Assembly: GCA_002838815.1 (NCBI GenBank)
Contig: LQGW01000062.1
Coordinates: forward strand, 62,001 to 126,000
DNA from: Clostridiaceae bacterium JG1575
GTDB taxonomy: Bacteria; Bacillota; Clostridia; Clostridiales; Clostridiaceae
Length of the DNA stretch: 64,000 nucleotides
Reading direction: 5' to 3'
Shown: piece by piece, positions 28,086 to 37,160 of the stretch
How the letters are laid out: every line of letters starts with the position of its first letter
How positions within the stretch are numbered: position 1 is the stretch's first letter
Made by a program: the position numbers and the translations under genes
The notes under the pieces: model-generated
Databases searched by the model: none
Told to the model about the DNA's origin: nothing
The model's input: the letters and a program-made list of their open reading frames with translations, nothing else

Positions 28086-28699
28086 CAGCGCTTCGCCTTC
28101 CCCAGGGGTTTTAAAAATTGGTTGTATTTCTTTTCATGGCCCAGATCCGTCGGGGCATCATGACCCGGCCAAACCACGGTATCTTCGGGCAGACCAAGGA
28201 GTTTTTTTTCAATAGATTCAAGCAAGGTGGCTTCGTCGCCGCCCGCCAAGTCCGAGCGGCCCACGGAGTGGCGAAAGAGGGTATCCCCCGAGAAAAGATT
28301 CCCCTCTATGAGGTAGCAAACCCCGCCCTGGGTGTGTCCTGGCGTCTCAAGAACCTGGATGGAGTGGTCCATAAACTTTAGGATCTCCCCTTCCTTGACC
28401 GGATGGGTCTTGGCGTCCAAATGCCCAAAGATCCGAACCCGATCGCGGATGGCTTCTTCATCCTTTTCGTGCAGGTAAACAGGGACGGGAAAACGCTCCA
28501 AAATACCGTCCACCCCATTGACGTGATCCATATGACCATGGGTCAGCAAAATAAACGACAAGGTGAGTCCATGATGGTCCAAGTAATCCAGCACCGCCTG
28601 GGGGGTATCTCCCGGATCCACCAAAAAGGCAGAAGATCCCTCGGAAACAATAAAGCAATTGGCCTGAAACATGCCTAAGGGCAATGGTTGAATGTTCAA
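28085..28699 (-). CDS. MBL-fold metallo-hydrolase (glyoxalase II-like)
   Basis: 204-residue metallo-beta-lactamase-fold hydrolase. The metal site is HGHMDHVNGVDG (about residue 54), with the further His in ETPGHTQGGVCYL, Asp in LFSGDTLFRHSVGR and final His in VVWPGHDAPT. The start appears to be TTG (28697-28699) with AGGAGG five bases before it. Glyoxalase II-like hydrolases cleave thioesters; the true substrate is unknown. It is coupled to hemZ and follows dtd by 10 bases, the usual Bacillota order. Confidence 0.9.
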   Translation of the reverse strand: MNIQPLPLGMFQANCFIVSEGSSAFLVDPGDTPQAVLDYLDHHGLTLSFILLTHGHMDHVNGVDGILERFPVPVYLHEKDEEAIRDRVRIFGHLDAKTHPVKEGEILKFMDHSIQVLETPGHTQGGVCYLIEGNLFSGDTLFRHSVGRSDLAGGDEATLLESIEKKLLGLPEDTVVWPGHDAPTDLGHEKKYNQFLKPLGKAKR

Positions 28700-28709
28700 A
28701 AGGAACCTC

Positions 28710-29159
28710 CTAAAATAATTTGGTCGAGTCGAGCAAAATAGTGACGGGACCGTCGTTGACGATGGTCACTTCCATCGTTGCCCCAAACCGTCCGCAGGCC
28801 ACGGGAATGCCCCTGGCCCGGACGGCGGCAATCAGCTGTTCATAAAGACCCTCTGCCTCACTCCCTTTTTTGGCGTGGATGTAGGAAGGTCTGCGCCCTC
28901 GCCGGGCATCCCCATAGAGGGTAAATTGAGAAATGATCAGCATCTGTGCGGCAGCTTCGGTGATGGAACGGTTCATGACGCCGTTCTCGTCATCAAAGAG
29001 GCGCAGGGTGCAAAGCTTTTCCGCAATATAGTCCAAATCCTTTTGGGTATCCTCTGTGGAGATCCCCAAAAGCACCGTATATCCTTTGCCGATTTCTCCA
29101 ATGGTGATATCGTCCACGGCAACGCTGGATCGAATCACCCGCTGTACCACTGCGCGCAT
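28710..29159 (-). CDS. dtd: D-aminoacyl-tRNA deacylase
   Basis: 149-residue homodimeric proofreading enzyme that removes D-amino acids from tRNA. Motifs: start MRAVVQRV, the SQFTLYGDARRGRRPSY block and the cross-subunit Gly-cisPro motif in VNDGPVTILLDS. Normal length. The ribosome site AAAAAGGAGAA precedes the ATG. It lies 32 bases after relA, the usual arrangement. Confidence 0.96.
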   Translation of the reverse strand: MRAVVQRVIRSSVAVDDITIGEIGKGYTVLLGISTEDTQKDLDYIAEKLCTLRLFDDENGVMNRSITEAAAQMLIISQFTLYGDARRGRRPSYIHAKKGSEAEGLYEQLIAAVRARGIPVACGRFGATMEVTIVNDGPVTILLDSTKLF

Positions 29160-29191
29160 GGGATTCTCCTTTTTGAGGATCCAACGGCGTA

Positions 29192-31399
29192 CTAAGCGCC
29201 GCCCACCCGATGAACATCGAGGATGGCGGGCAGCTTTTTCAACCGTTTGATCAATTCGGTGAGCAGGTTGCTGCTGGAAATCAGCAACGATAATTCGATC
29301 ACTGATTTTCCATTGCCTTGTTCTTCTGCATTGACCGCGTTGGTGCCCACGTGCATTTCCTGAAGCACCATCATGACGTCAGTCAGAAGGTTTTGGCGGT
29401 TCTCAGCGTCGATACGCAGCCGAGCCGCATAAAATGAATCTTTTTGATTTTGCCAAGCCACCTCGACGAAGCGGTCGGGATCTTCTACTTGCTTGAGCCG
29501 AAGAAAGTTCGGACAGTCGGAACGATGCACGGAGATGCCCCGAACGTTGGTGATGAATCCTTCAATGTCTTCCCCCGGCAAGGGGGTGCAACATTTGGCA
29601 AAGCGGACTTCCACATTGTCCATTCCCGTTACGGTAACGCCAAAGAAGTTTTCCGACTTGAGCTTTTTTCTTTTTTTGCGCGCTTCGGCTTTTTTCTTGG
29701 CGTCCTCCACCAAATCTTTTGCCGTGACGAGTTCCTCTTCAAGGGTGGGCAAGGCCAAGGCCTTTTCTTCGCCCTGGGTCAAAAAAGTCACCACGAAGGC
29801 GGCGGGCGTCTGTCCGCTGCCCACCTCGACATAAAGGTCTTCAATGGAAGTGCCGTTGTAGCGAGTGATGATCTGATGCAAAGGGACGCCTCGGGCAATC
29901 TCCGAAAAATTATGGCCGCGCTTTTTGGCTTCCTTCTCCAAAAGCTCCCTACCCTTGAGGATGTTTTCCTCACGCTTTTCTTTTTTGAACCAAGAGCGGA
30001 TCTTGGATTTCGCATGGTTGGATTTCACCATGCTCAACCAGTGGATGGACGGCTCCTTAGGTCCCTTGGCGGTGAGAATTTCAACGATCTCTCCGGTTTT
30101 CAACCGATAGTCCAAGCTCACCATATTGCCGTTGACCTTGGCTCCCACGGTGCGGTGACCAATATCCGTATGAATGCGGTAAGCAAAATCAAGAGGTGTG
30201 GATTCTGGGGGGAGGCTGATGACGTCGCCCTTGGGGGTGAACACCAAAACCTCCCCTTCCAAAAGATCCACCTTGAAGCCGTCCATGAATTCCCCGGCAT
30301 CCTGAGTCATATTGCCCCACTCCAACATTTCTCGCAGCCACACATACCGCTGATCCACGGTTTTTTTGTCGTTGCCTTCTTTGTAATTCCAATGGGCAGC
30401 GATTCCGTATTCCGCCGTACGATGCATCTCGTAGGTACGGATCTGAACCTCGAAGGGCTTGCCCTGGGGGCCGATCACCGTGGTGTGAAGGCTTTGGTAC
30501 ATGTTGGGCTTGGGCATAGCGATGTAATCCTTAAAGCGGCCCGGAATCGGCTTAAAGATGGTGTGCACCTGCCCTAGAGCGCCATAGCACTCTTTGATGG
30601 TGCCGACCAACACCCGGATCGCTGTAAGATCGAAGATCTGATCCAAGGTCTTGCTTTTATTGTTCATCTTTTTATAAATGGAATAAAAATGCTTGGGTCG
30701 CCCATCGATGTCGCAGGGAATGCCGGCGCGCTCCAAGTCCCCTTTGATCTGCGCGATGATCCGCTGGATGTATTCTTCCCGCTCCTTGCGTTTTTCAGCG
30801 ATCTGATCCACCAGATCGTAATACTCCGTGGGGTTTAAATAGCGGAACGCCAGGTCCTCGAGCTCCCATTTGATTTTGAACATGCCCAGGCGGTGAGCCA
30901 AGGGGGCATAAATGTCAAAAACCTCTTTGGCTTTTTCTTTTTGTTTGTCTGGGCTTTTAAACCGCAGGGTGCGCATGTTGTGCAAGCGATCCGCAAGCTT
31001 GATGAGCACGACCCGGATGTCTTTACTCATGGCCAAGACCATTTTGCGCACGTTGTCGGCTTGCTCTTCTTCCCGGCTGCGGTACTCAATCTTTCCAAGC
31101 TTTGTAACGCCTTCGACGAGCTCGGCTACCTCGTGGCCAAAGCCTTTTTCGATGTCCTCATAGGTGTAGTCTGAATCCTCCACCACGTCATGAAGCAAAG
31201 CCGCGGCAATGGTGTTGGTATCCACGCCGATCTCCACGAGAATGCCCGCCACCTCAATGGGGTGCACAACATAGGGTTCTCCAGAGAGCCTCGTCTGCCC
31301 CTTATGCGCCAAGGAGGCTAGGTTGTAGGCCCGAATGACCACTTCTTTATCGATCTCCGCGGGGCTTTTATCAATTTTCGATAACAATTCTTGAAGCAT
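29192..31399 (-). CDS. relA: RelA/SpoT-type bifunctional (p)ppGpp synthetase/hydrolase
   Basis: 735-residue long RSH enzyme controlling the stringent response. Domain order: HD hydrolase (about 45-195, with HDVVEDSDYTYEDI intact, so hydrolysis is likely retained), synthetase (about 235-345, RPKHFYSIYKKM and YQSLHTTVIGPQGKPFEVQ), TGS (about 390-450, VFTPKGDVISLP), helical/zinc-finger part (CCTPLPGEDI) and a C-terminal ACT domain from about 655. The ATG has AAAGGAGGTCC upstream, and a separate promoter lies at 31524-31553. Confidence 0.97.
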   Translation of the reverse strand: MLQELLSKIDKSPAEIDKEVVIRAYNLASLAHKGQTRLSGEPYVVHPIEVAGILVEIGVDTNTIAAALLHDVVEDSDYTYEDIEKGFGHEVAELVEGVTKLGKIEYRSREEEQADNVRKMVLAMSKDIRVVLIKLADRLHNMRTLRFKSPDKQKEKAKEVFDIYAPLAHRLGMFKIKWELEDLAFRYLNPTEYYDLVDQIAEKRKEREEYIQRIIAQIKGDLERAGIPCDIDGRPKHFYSIYKKMNNKSKTLDQIFDLTAIRVLVGTIKECYGALGQVHTIFKPIPGRFKDYIAMPKPNMYQSLHTTVIGPQGKPFEVQIRTYEMHRTAEYGIAAHWNYKEGNDKKTVDQRYVWLREMLEWGNMTQDAGEFMDGFKVDLLEGEVLVFTPKGDVISLPPESTPLDFAYRIHTDIGHRTVGAKVNGNMVSLDYRLKTGEIVEILTAKGPKEPSIHWLSMVKSNHAKSKIRSWFKKEKREENILKGRELLEKEAKKRGHNFSEIARGVPLHQIITRYNGTSIEDLYVEVGSGQTPAAFVVTFLTQGEEKALALPTLEEELVTAKDLVEDAKKKAEARKKRKKLKSENFFGVTVTGMDNVEVRFAKCCTPLPGEDIEGFITNVRGISVHRSDCPNFLRLKQVEDPDRFVEVAWQNQKDSFYAARLRIDAENRQNLLTDVMMVLQEMHVGTNAVNAEEQGNGKSVIELSLLISSSNLLTELIKRLKKLPAILDVHRVGGA

Positions 31400-31523
31400 C
31401 GGGACCTCCTTTCACCTGATGGGCAACGAATGAAGGCTCTCCCCCGGTTTTGACCGCTCAGCGAAGACACTTAGCGTCGAAACCCATTGAAACATCGGGG
31501 ATGGAGCCCTATGGAATGTTCAT

Positions 31524-31553
31524 ATTATAGTAGATGAAATACTTCTTTGTCTA
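31524..31553 (-). promoter_or_regulatory. Promoter of relA
   Basis: TAGACA, 18-base spacer, TATAAT on the minus strand between apt and relA, giving a leader of about 120 bases. It indicates that relA need not depend on apt transcription. Confidence 0.65.
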
Positions 31554-31560
31554 TGCACAA

Positions 31561-32079
31561 TCAGATCTTATACTGAGCCATACTCACCACATCGTAGCCT
31601 GAGAGCAAATTGCGACCGTGCAGATCCGTCAGTTCAATGACAAAATCAATGGACACAACCTGGGCTCCAGCCCGCTCCAAAAGCTTGCGGCAAGCATTGA
31701 TGGTGCCGCCTGTAGCCAACAAATCGTCAATGAGGGCCACTCGAAGCCCCTTGGGTATGGCATCCTTATGCACCTCAAGGGTATCCGAACCATATTCCAA
31801 CTCGTAGGTCAACGATACGGTTTCCCCCGGCAGCTTTCCTTTTTTACGGATGGGAATAAAGCCCACGCCCAGAGCATACGCCACGGGGACGCCGAAAATA
31901 AACCCCCGTGCCTCAGGACCCGCCACGGCATCCACCTGAAGGTCTTTGAGACGCTGGGCCATTTCATCCACCAGCCGGTGAAAAAGCGGTCCGTCTTGGA
32001 TCAAGGTCGTAATGTCCTTGAAGCTGATGCCCTCTTTGGGGAAATTCTCAATGATGCGGATGTGATCTTTGAATTCCAT
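31561..32079 (-). CDS. apt: Adenine phosphoribosyltransferase
   Basis: 172-residue purine-salvage enzyme making AMP from adenine and PRPP. The N-terminal hydrophobic [27 protein letters not shown] near residue 60 and PRPP loop [13 protein letters not shown] near 120 are all present. Ribosome site AAAGGAGAA. In related genomes recJ separates apt from secDF; here carD, on the other strand, takes that place. A TATAAT box is seen upstream at 32117-32122. Confidence 0.96.
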   Translation of the reverse strand: MEFKDHIRIIENFPKEGISFKDITTLIQDGPLFHRLVDEMAQRLKDLQVDAVAGPEARGFIFGVPVAYALGVGFIPIRKKGKLPGETVSLTYELEYGSDTLEVHKDAIPKGLRVALIDDLLATGGTINACRKLLERAGAQVVSIDFVIELTDLHGRNLLSGYDVVSMAQYKI

Positions 32080-32280
32080 AATGGTTCTCCTTTAGAAACG
32101 AACGAAAGATGGCTTCATTATACCAATTTCAGAAAAAGAAAAGAATGGGGTTCCATTTCATGATCGTTCACGCGGCCATCCTTCGAGGTCCAGACTCAAC
32201 GAAAAACAAGCCTAAATAGGGCGTTTCTTTTGATTAAATCCTCATGATAGCAGGATTCAAACGCCATTGCAAGGGTTTAT

Positions 32281-32309
32281 TTGTCTTTTTTGTGAATAAC
32301 TGCTATAAT
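32281..32309 (+). promoter_or_regulatory. Promoter of carD
   Basis: TTGTCT, exact 17-base spacer, TATAAT with a TGC extension before it (extended -10). One of the best promoter matches in the window. Confidence 0.85.
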
Positions 32310-32371
32310 AGAAAAGGATTCCCAAAGATGGATTCCTAGGTCCCTTTGCTCGCTTGCCACAGGAGGTAATG

Positions 32372-32872
32372 ATGTTTCAGAAGAATGATATGGTACTCTA
32401 TCGCACCGAAGGCATTTATAAAGTGAAGGATGTTTGCGTTCCAGACATTTCCGGCGCATCGGACCGGCTGTATTATGTCATGCAGTCCCTCACCACGGAT
32501 ACCACGGCCTACACCCCGGTCGACGCAGACATCACCATGAGAAGGGTGGTCAGCCGCGAGGTCGCTTTGAAGGCCCTGGAAGACCTGCCGGAGATGGAAA
32601 CCATGGATCTTTCCACCAAAAGCCACAAGCATTTGAAGGACTTTTACCAAAAAGCCATTCAGGATCAGGCCTTTGACAACCTGCTGGTGCTCTATAAATC
32701 CATCCTCAATAAGCAAGACTGCTTGAAAGAGGAAAATAAAAAACTGTGCCAAACGGATATGACGTTTTTGCGAAAAACCGAAAGCCTACTCAGCCAAGAG
32801 CTCTCCATAGCTCTTGGAATCATCAAAGATGAAGCCGTAGGGTATTTGGAAAAATCCCTCACAGTACAATAA
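32372..32872 (+). CDS. CarD-family (CdnL/TRCF-like) RNA polymerase-binding regulator
   Basis: 166-residue protein with an N-terminal RNA polymerase-interacting Tudor-like domain (MFQKNDMVLYRTEGIYKVKD, about 1-60) and a helical C-terminal part rich in Leu, Lys and Glu. CarD/CdnL proteins stabilise open promoter complexes. The ATG at 32372 has AGGAGG five bases before; an earlier in-frame codon lies too close to this site. It is the only plus-strand gene in a long minus-strand stretch and has its own promoter and terminator. Regulon unknown. Confidence 0.9.
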   Translation: MFQKNDMVLYRTEGIYKVKDVCVPDISGASDRLYYVMQSLTTDTTAYTPVDADITMRRVVSREVALKALEDLPEMETMDLSTKSHKHLKDFYQKAIQDQAFDNLLVLYKSILNKQDCLKEENKKLCQTDMTFLRKTESLLSQELSIALGIIKDEAVGYLEKSLTVQ

Positions 32873-32876
32873 AGAC

Positions 32877-32922
32877 TCCCACAACCCCCAAAGCTGACGC
32901 TTTGGGGGTTGTCTTTTACGCT
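32877..32922 (+). terminator. Terminator of carD
   Basis: ACAACCCCCAAAGC and GCTTTGGGGGTTGT arms around TGAC, followed by CTTTTACG on the plus strand. Confidence 0.88.
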
Positions 32923-32982
32923 CTTTATTTTTCTCCACCCAGACCCTTCCTATGGGTCCACCGCAATCGACTGGATGCAATG

Positions 32983-33020
32983 AAAAGGCGCCCTCCCGAA
33001 AGAGCGCGCCTTTTTGTTTT
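32983..33020 (-). terminator. Terminator downstream of secDF (possibly bidirectional)
   Basis: AAAAGGCGC and GCGCCTTTTT arms enclose CCTCCCGAAAGAG. The minus side ends in TTTTC, the plus side in TTTTTGTTTTTT, so it may stop transcripts from both carD and secDF. Confidence 0.75.
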
Positions 33021-33033
33021 TTAGAGGAGCGGT

Positions 33034-35472
33034 TTAGAGCTCATCCTCATCAAAATGAATCTTTTTAAGTTTTTCTTCGGTGGTTTTGCTGAAGCGGAAG
33101 TCGTCAGCCAAGGGAATTTCCCGAACCTCTTTTTCCTGCGTTGACTCATTAAGAAGGTCTTGTTCGGTGAACACTTCTTCCGAAGCCTGGCCTGCCTTGC
33201 TGCGAGCTTTGGTGTAGCGGTTGGAGTAGCGGACGGGCTCCTTCACGGTCTTCGTCGAAGATTTTGTTGCGTTCAAGGATTCGCTGGGCCCATGACCATG
33301 CGCGGGCTTCTCTTCCCCTTCGACTGCTTTATGAGGTGAAGCAGCATCGCGGAAGTTTTTATTCTTGCCAAACTTCTTCTCCAACATTACGTAGATCGGC
33401 GAAGCGATGAACACGGTGGAGTAGACGCCGGAGACGGTTCCCAGGAGCAGCGGCAAAGTGAAATCGCGGATCTGCGGCACCATGAAGTACACCACAACCA
33501 AGATGACGAGAACCGTCAGCGAGGTGTTGATGGTCCGAAGCATCGTCTGGCTGATGGAGGTATCCGTCACATCCTCGAGCTTTTTTGAGCCCTTGGTCGC
33601 GAGGTTTTCCCGAATCCGGTCAAAGATGACGACGGTATCATTGATGGAGTATCCGATGATGGTCAAAATAGCCGCAATGAAAGGCGAGTTGATGGGGATG
33701 TAAAAAAGGAAATACATGGACAAGGTGAAGAGGACATCGTGGACTAAAGCGACAATGGCGCCCACGCCCAGGGTAAACTTGAAGCGGATGGCCACGTAAA
33801 TAAGAATGGCCAGCACTGAGAGCACCGAAGCCAAGACGGCTTTTCCAGTCTGCTCAGACCCAATGGCTGCCCCAATTTCGCTGATGGAATCCACGAAATT
33901 CTTATCGCCTTTATACTGCTCTTTCAACTCTTTAATAGGCTTATCAAAGCCCACGGTATCGAGCTTATTGGAGCGGATTTCCATTTTGGTGCCGCTCACA
34001 ACCTGTGTCGTAATGCCATCATCGTACTTTTTGAGCACTTGATCCACAGCGGGCTTATCAATGGTGGTAGGGAAATTCAAGGTAACCTGAGTTCCACCGG
34101 CAAAGTCGATGCCTACATTGGCTCCACGAACGGCGCCCACCACCAATCCAGAAGCGATCACCACTGCGGAGAGGATGAAAAATACATTGCGGCGCTTAAA
34201 GAACTGGAAGTTGAATTTTTTCCCGCCCGATTCTTTGAAGCCGAAGGCTCCCTTAGTATTCAGCAGTCCGGCATTGTACGCCAGGGTCATCAGCAGGCGA
34301 GTGACGATGATGGCCGTAAACATGGACAGGAGAACTCCGATGACTAAGTTCAGGGCAAATCCGCGGACGGATCCTGCGCCGAAATAGTAAAGGATAAACC
34401 CAGAAATCAAGGTCGTGATGTTGGCGTCAAGAATACTGCTCATCGCTTGAGAGAAGCCTTTGCCGATGCTGCGCTTGGTGTCAAGCCCCGACGCCATCTC
34501 TTCTTTGATCCGCTCAAAGATAAGCACATTGGCGTCCACCGCCATTCCGATGGTTAAAAGGAATCCGGCGATACCAGCCAAGGACATGGAGATCTTCAAA
34601 GCAGCCGTGATGTACACAAGACCCAAACAGAAGATGGCCAACGCCAGGGAGGAGAGCAAACCTGGGATGCGATAGAACCACAGCATAACGATGAAGATGG
34701 CAATGATTCCGAAGATTCCTGCCCACTTTACGTTGGGCAGAACACTGGACCCTAAGGTTGCTCCGATTTCCTGAACGGAAAGCACCTTAACAGGATAAGG
34801 CAGCGCACCGTTATTGATCATGGCGGCGAGCATCTTCGCTTCTTCGATGGTGGACTGCCCCGTAATGGAGGCGCTGCCGTCGCGAATGGGTTCATTGACC
34901 GTGGGGTTTGAAAGCATTTTATCGTCCATATTGATGGAGATCCGCTTTCCGACGTTCTTCGTCGTTGCCTCAGCAAACTTTTGGACGCCTTCGGGCTTCA
35001 AGCGCAAAAGGACGACGATGCGGTTCAATTCGTCGTAGCTTGGCGAAGCTTCCTTGATGTCGGTGCCCTGTAAAACGACGGTTCCAGTTTCGTCCTTAAA
35101 GGTTAAAATACCGGTTTTGCTCAGCTGATCGACGATGCTGCCGGATTGGAATTTACCGGGAATGTCGACTCGGATGCGATTGGTTCCCTCCGTCGTGATG
35201 GTGGGATCCACTGCGCCCGTGGCATCCACGCGCAGATGAATCAACGCACGGACTCGTTCCAGTCCGTCCGCCTTAAGATCCGGTGCTTGAACTTCCAATA
35301 AAACGGAGGTTCCCCCTTGCAGATCCAAACCTTTGACGATTTGTTCGCCGAAGGTTTTCATCCGGTAGTCGCCCATGGTCACCCGGAATAGTCCGGTAAG
35401 GCTTAGAAAAGCCGTGACCGCTGCAATAATAATTAATAGGATAATACTGGGTGCTTTGCGTTTCTTGTTCAT
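33034..35472 (-). CDS. secDF: Fused protein translocase subunit SecDF
   Basis: 812-residue fusion of SecD and SecF, RND-type membrane proteins that use the proton gradient to help Sec export. The SecD half starts with a helix and the GLDLQGGTSVLLEV block near residue 48, with a large periplasmic domain, six helices in total per half, and AMAVDANVLIFERIKEE near 310. The SecF half has VGIDFAGGTQ near 450 and GYSINDTVVIFDRIREN near 610. After the last helix an additional cytosolic tail of about 110 charged residues (HGHGPSESLN, VFTEQDLLNE) is unusual. It begins one base after the scfB stop. Confidence 0.95.
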   Translation of the reverse strand: MNKKRKAPSIILLIIIAAVTAFLSLTGLFRVTMGDYRMKTFGEQIVKGLDLQGGTSVLLEVQAPDLKADGLERVRALIHLRVDATGAVDPTITTEGTNRIRVDIPGKFQSGSIVDQLSKTGILTFKDETGTVVLQGTDIKEASPSYDELNRIVVLLRLKPEGVQKFAEATTKNVGKRISINMDDKMLSNPTVNEPIRDGSASITGQSTIEEAKMLAAMINNGALPYPVKVLSVQEIGATLGSSVLPNVKWAGIFGIIAIFIVMLWFYRIPGLLSSLALAIFCLGLVYITAALKISMSLAGIAGFLLTIGMAVDANVLIFERIKEEMASGLDTKRSIGKGFSQAMSSILDANITTLISGFILYYFGAGSVRGFALNLVIGVLLSMFTAIIVTRLLMTLAYNAGLLNTKGAFGFKESGGKKFNFQFFKRRNVFFILSAVVIASGLVVGAVRGANVGIDFAGGTQVTLNFPTTIDKPAVDQVLKKYDDGITTQVVSGTKMEIRSNKLDTVGFDKPIKELKEQYKGDKNFVDSISEIGAAIGSEQTGKAVLASVLSVLAILIYVAIRFKFTLGVGAIVALVHDVLFTLSMYFLFYIPINSPFIAAILTIIGYSINDTVVIFDRIRENLATKGSKKLEDVTDTSISQTMLRTINTSLTVLVILVVVYFMVPQIRDFTLPLLLGTVSGVYSTVFIASPIYVMLEKKFGKNKNFRDAASPHKAVEGEEKPAHGHGPSESLNATKSSTKTVKEPVRYSNRYTKARSKAGQASEEVFTEQDLLNESTQEKEVREIPLADDFRFSKTTEEKLKKIHFDEDEL

Positions 35473-36849
35473 TTAGTTTTCCACCTGTTCCTCTTCCATT
35501 ATTTTCGTCTTTAGCGCAATGGCGGTTTCAATGCGTTTTTTCTGCAGTTCACAGCCCAACTCGTAGGGCATCAAAATGTTGCCGGTAAAATGGACGTTGT
35601 TGGCCTGACAGCCGCCGGAGCAGTAAAAACGGGCCCAGCAGGTGCGGCAGAGGGGTTTGTTGTAGATGTGGGCCTCTCGAAAGGTCTTTTGAATGGCGGG
35701 CTTAGTGATGCCCTCCTCCAAGGTGCCGATCTGATAGTCGGGATTGCCCACAAACTGATGGCAGGGGTAGATCTCGCCAGAAGGAGTGACCGCGACGTAT
35801 TCAAAGCCTGCGCCGCAGCCGGAGATGCGCTTATAGACGCATGGCCCTCCGGAAAGATCGATGTTGAAATGGTAGAAGGTGACTTCCTCCCCCGCTCGAT
35901 GGCCGTCGAGAAGATCCGTGTAGAGCTTGTCGTACTGCTCTTCAATCTTTGGCACATCCTCCCAACGAAGGGATAGGGGGTGATCGTCGGGCAATACCAC
36001 CGGCTCAATGGAAATCTCCTTAAAGCCTTGATCCTTCAAAAACTTATAGTCCTCGTAGAAATCCGTGTTTTCCCGGGTGAAGGTTCCTCGGGCGTAATAC
36101 TGTTTGCCCGGGGTGCGCCGAGCCACCATCTCCTTGATTTTGGGCAACGTTCGGTCAAAGCTTCCTTTACCGTCCAGGCGGATTCGCACCTTGTCGTGGA
36201 CCGCGGGCCGCCCGTCGATGGAAAGAACTAAATTCCCCATTTCCCGATCCAGGTACGCCATGTTCTCTTCGTTAAGAAGCGTCGCATTGGTGGTCATGGT
36301 GAAACGAATGTTCTTTCCGGCTTCTTTTTCCCGGATCCTCGCGTACGCCACGATTTCCTTGATGATGGGGAACGCCATGAGGGGTTCTCCCCCAAAGAGG
36401 TCTACCTCGATGTTTCGTCGTGGGCCGGAGGCTTCAATGACAAAATCAATGGCCTGCTTGCCCACCTTGGCACTCATGACTTCTCGTTTTCCGTGGTATT
36501 CGCCTTCGTCGGCAAAACAGTACTTGCAGCGCAGATTGCAGTCATGAATGATGTTGAGGCATAACGCCTTCACATAATCGGGACCGCTGCTGCTTTTCGC
36601 AATGTCTTCATAGAGGTCGCCGCAATAAAGCATTTCCGCCGCCACGAGGGCTTGGATCTCCTCATAGGCTTCCTCAATCTCATGCTCGGGATACACTCCC
36701 TGGAGCTTTGTCTTCAGTTCGTCCAAATCGGCCAGTGCATCTTCATCCAACATCGCGTGGATGAGCTCATCCACAACATGGACAGACCCTGAACAGACGT
36801 CAAGAACATAGCGTTCTCCGTCCTGTATGAATTTATGTATCAGTGCCAT
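35473..36849 (-). CDS. scfB: SCIFF peptide radical SAM maturase (SPASM domain)
   Basis: 458-residue radical SAM enzyme that forms thioether bonds in the six-cysteine SCIFF peptide. A RiPP-recognition-like N-terminal part of about 90 residues is followed by the 4Fe-4S motif CNLRCKYC (about residue 105), the Gly-rich FGGEPLMAF, and a C-terminal SPASM domain with its Cys clusters CGAGFEY, YPCHQF and CRTCWARFYCSGGCQ. The ribosome site is AGGAGGACCC. It follows its likely substrate scfA by 57 bases and precedes secDF directly. The thioether chemistry is established for homologues in Clostridia. Confidence 0.96.
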   Translation of the reverse strand: MALIHKFIQDGERYVLDVCSGSVHVVDELIHAMLDEDALADLDELKTKLQGVYPEHEIEEAYEEIQALVAAEMLYCGDLYEDIAKSSSGPDYVKALCLNIIHDCNLRCKYCFADEGEYHGKREVMSAKVGKQAIDFVIEASGPRRNIEVDLFGGEPLMAFPIIKEIVAYARIREKEAGKNIRFTMTTNATLLNEENMAYLDREMGNLVLSIDGRPAVHDKVRIRLDGKGSFDRTLPKIKEMVARRTPGKQYYARGTFTRENTDFYEDYKFLKDQGFKEISIEPVVLPDDHPLSLRWEDVPKIEEQYDKLYTDLLDGHRAGEEVTFYHFNIDLSGGPCVYKRISGCGAGFEYVAVTPSGEIYPCHQFVGNPDYQIGTLEEGITKPAIQKTFREAHIYNKPLCRTCWARFYCSGGCQANNVHFTGNILMPYELGCELQKKRIETAIALKTKIMEEEQVEN

Positions 36850-36906
36850 GGGTCCTCCTAAACGGAAAGGGCAACGGTTGCGTTGCCCCTTCGTCGGTCG
36901 TGTATT

Positions 36907-37044
36907 TTAGTTTTCGCACGCCAGGTTGGCAACGGTGCAGGATGTCTTGCAAGCCGACTGACAGGAGTTGGCGCATTCTTTGCAGCCGGGTTTCAACAAG
37001 GTTTTCTTCAGGTTCTTTGCATTGACGGTCTTAATCCGTTTCAT
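36907..37044 (-). CDS. scfA: SCIFF ranthipeptide precursor (six cysteines in forty-five residues)
   Basis: Exactly 45 residues with six cysteines at positions 21, 24, 28, 32, 36 and 43; the start is MKRIKTVNAKNLKKTL and the core has CQSACKTSCTVAN, almost identical to known SCIFF peptides. Leader residues 1-20 would be recognised by the maturase and the Cys residues joined by thioether links to nearby residues. A run AGAGGGGG precedes the ATG. The mature product's role is not settled; relatives are linked to quorum sensing and metabolism. No export or protease gene specific to it is adjacent. Confidence 0.97.
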   Translation of the reverse strand: MKRIKTVNAKNLKKTLLKPGCKECANSCQSACKTSCTVANLACEN

Positions 37045-37160
37045 TTGTATTCCCCCTCTTTTGCATGTTTATTATTCAGTTATTTACACTTTCTTCATAA
37101 CTCATTTTACTCCATTTCCTCCCGTGGTTCAATGGAGCAGTGCCCTGAACAGCGAAAACA

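Noticed and set aside
29444-30577. A 377-codon open frame on the plus strand
   Set aside because: It is exactly antisense to the conserved relA gene, has no ribosome site and no family resemblance; it is a mirror of relA codon bias.
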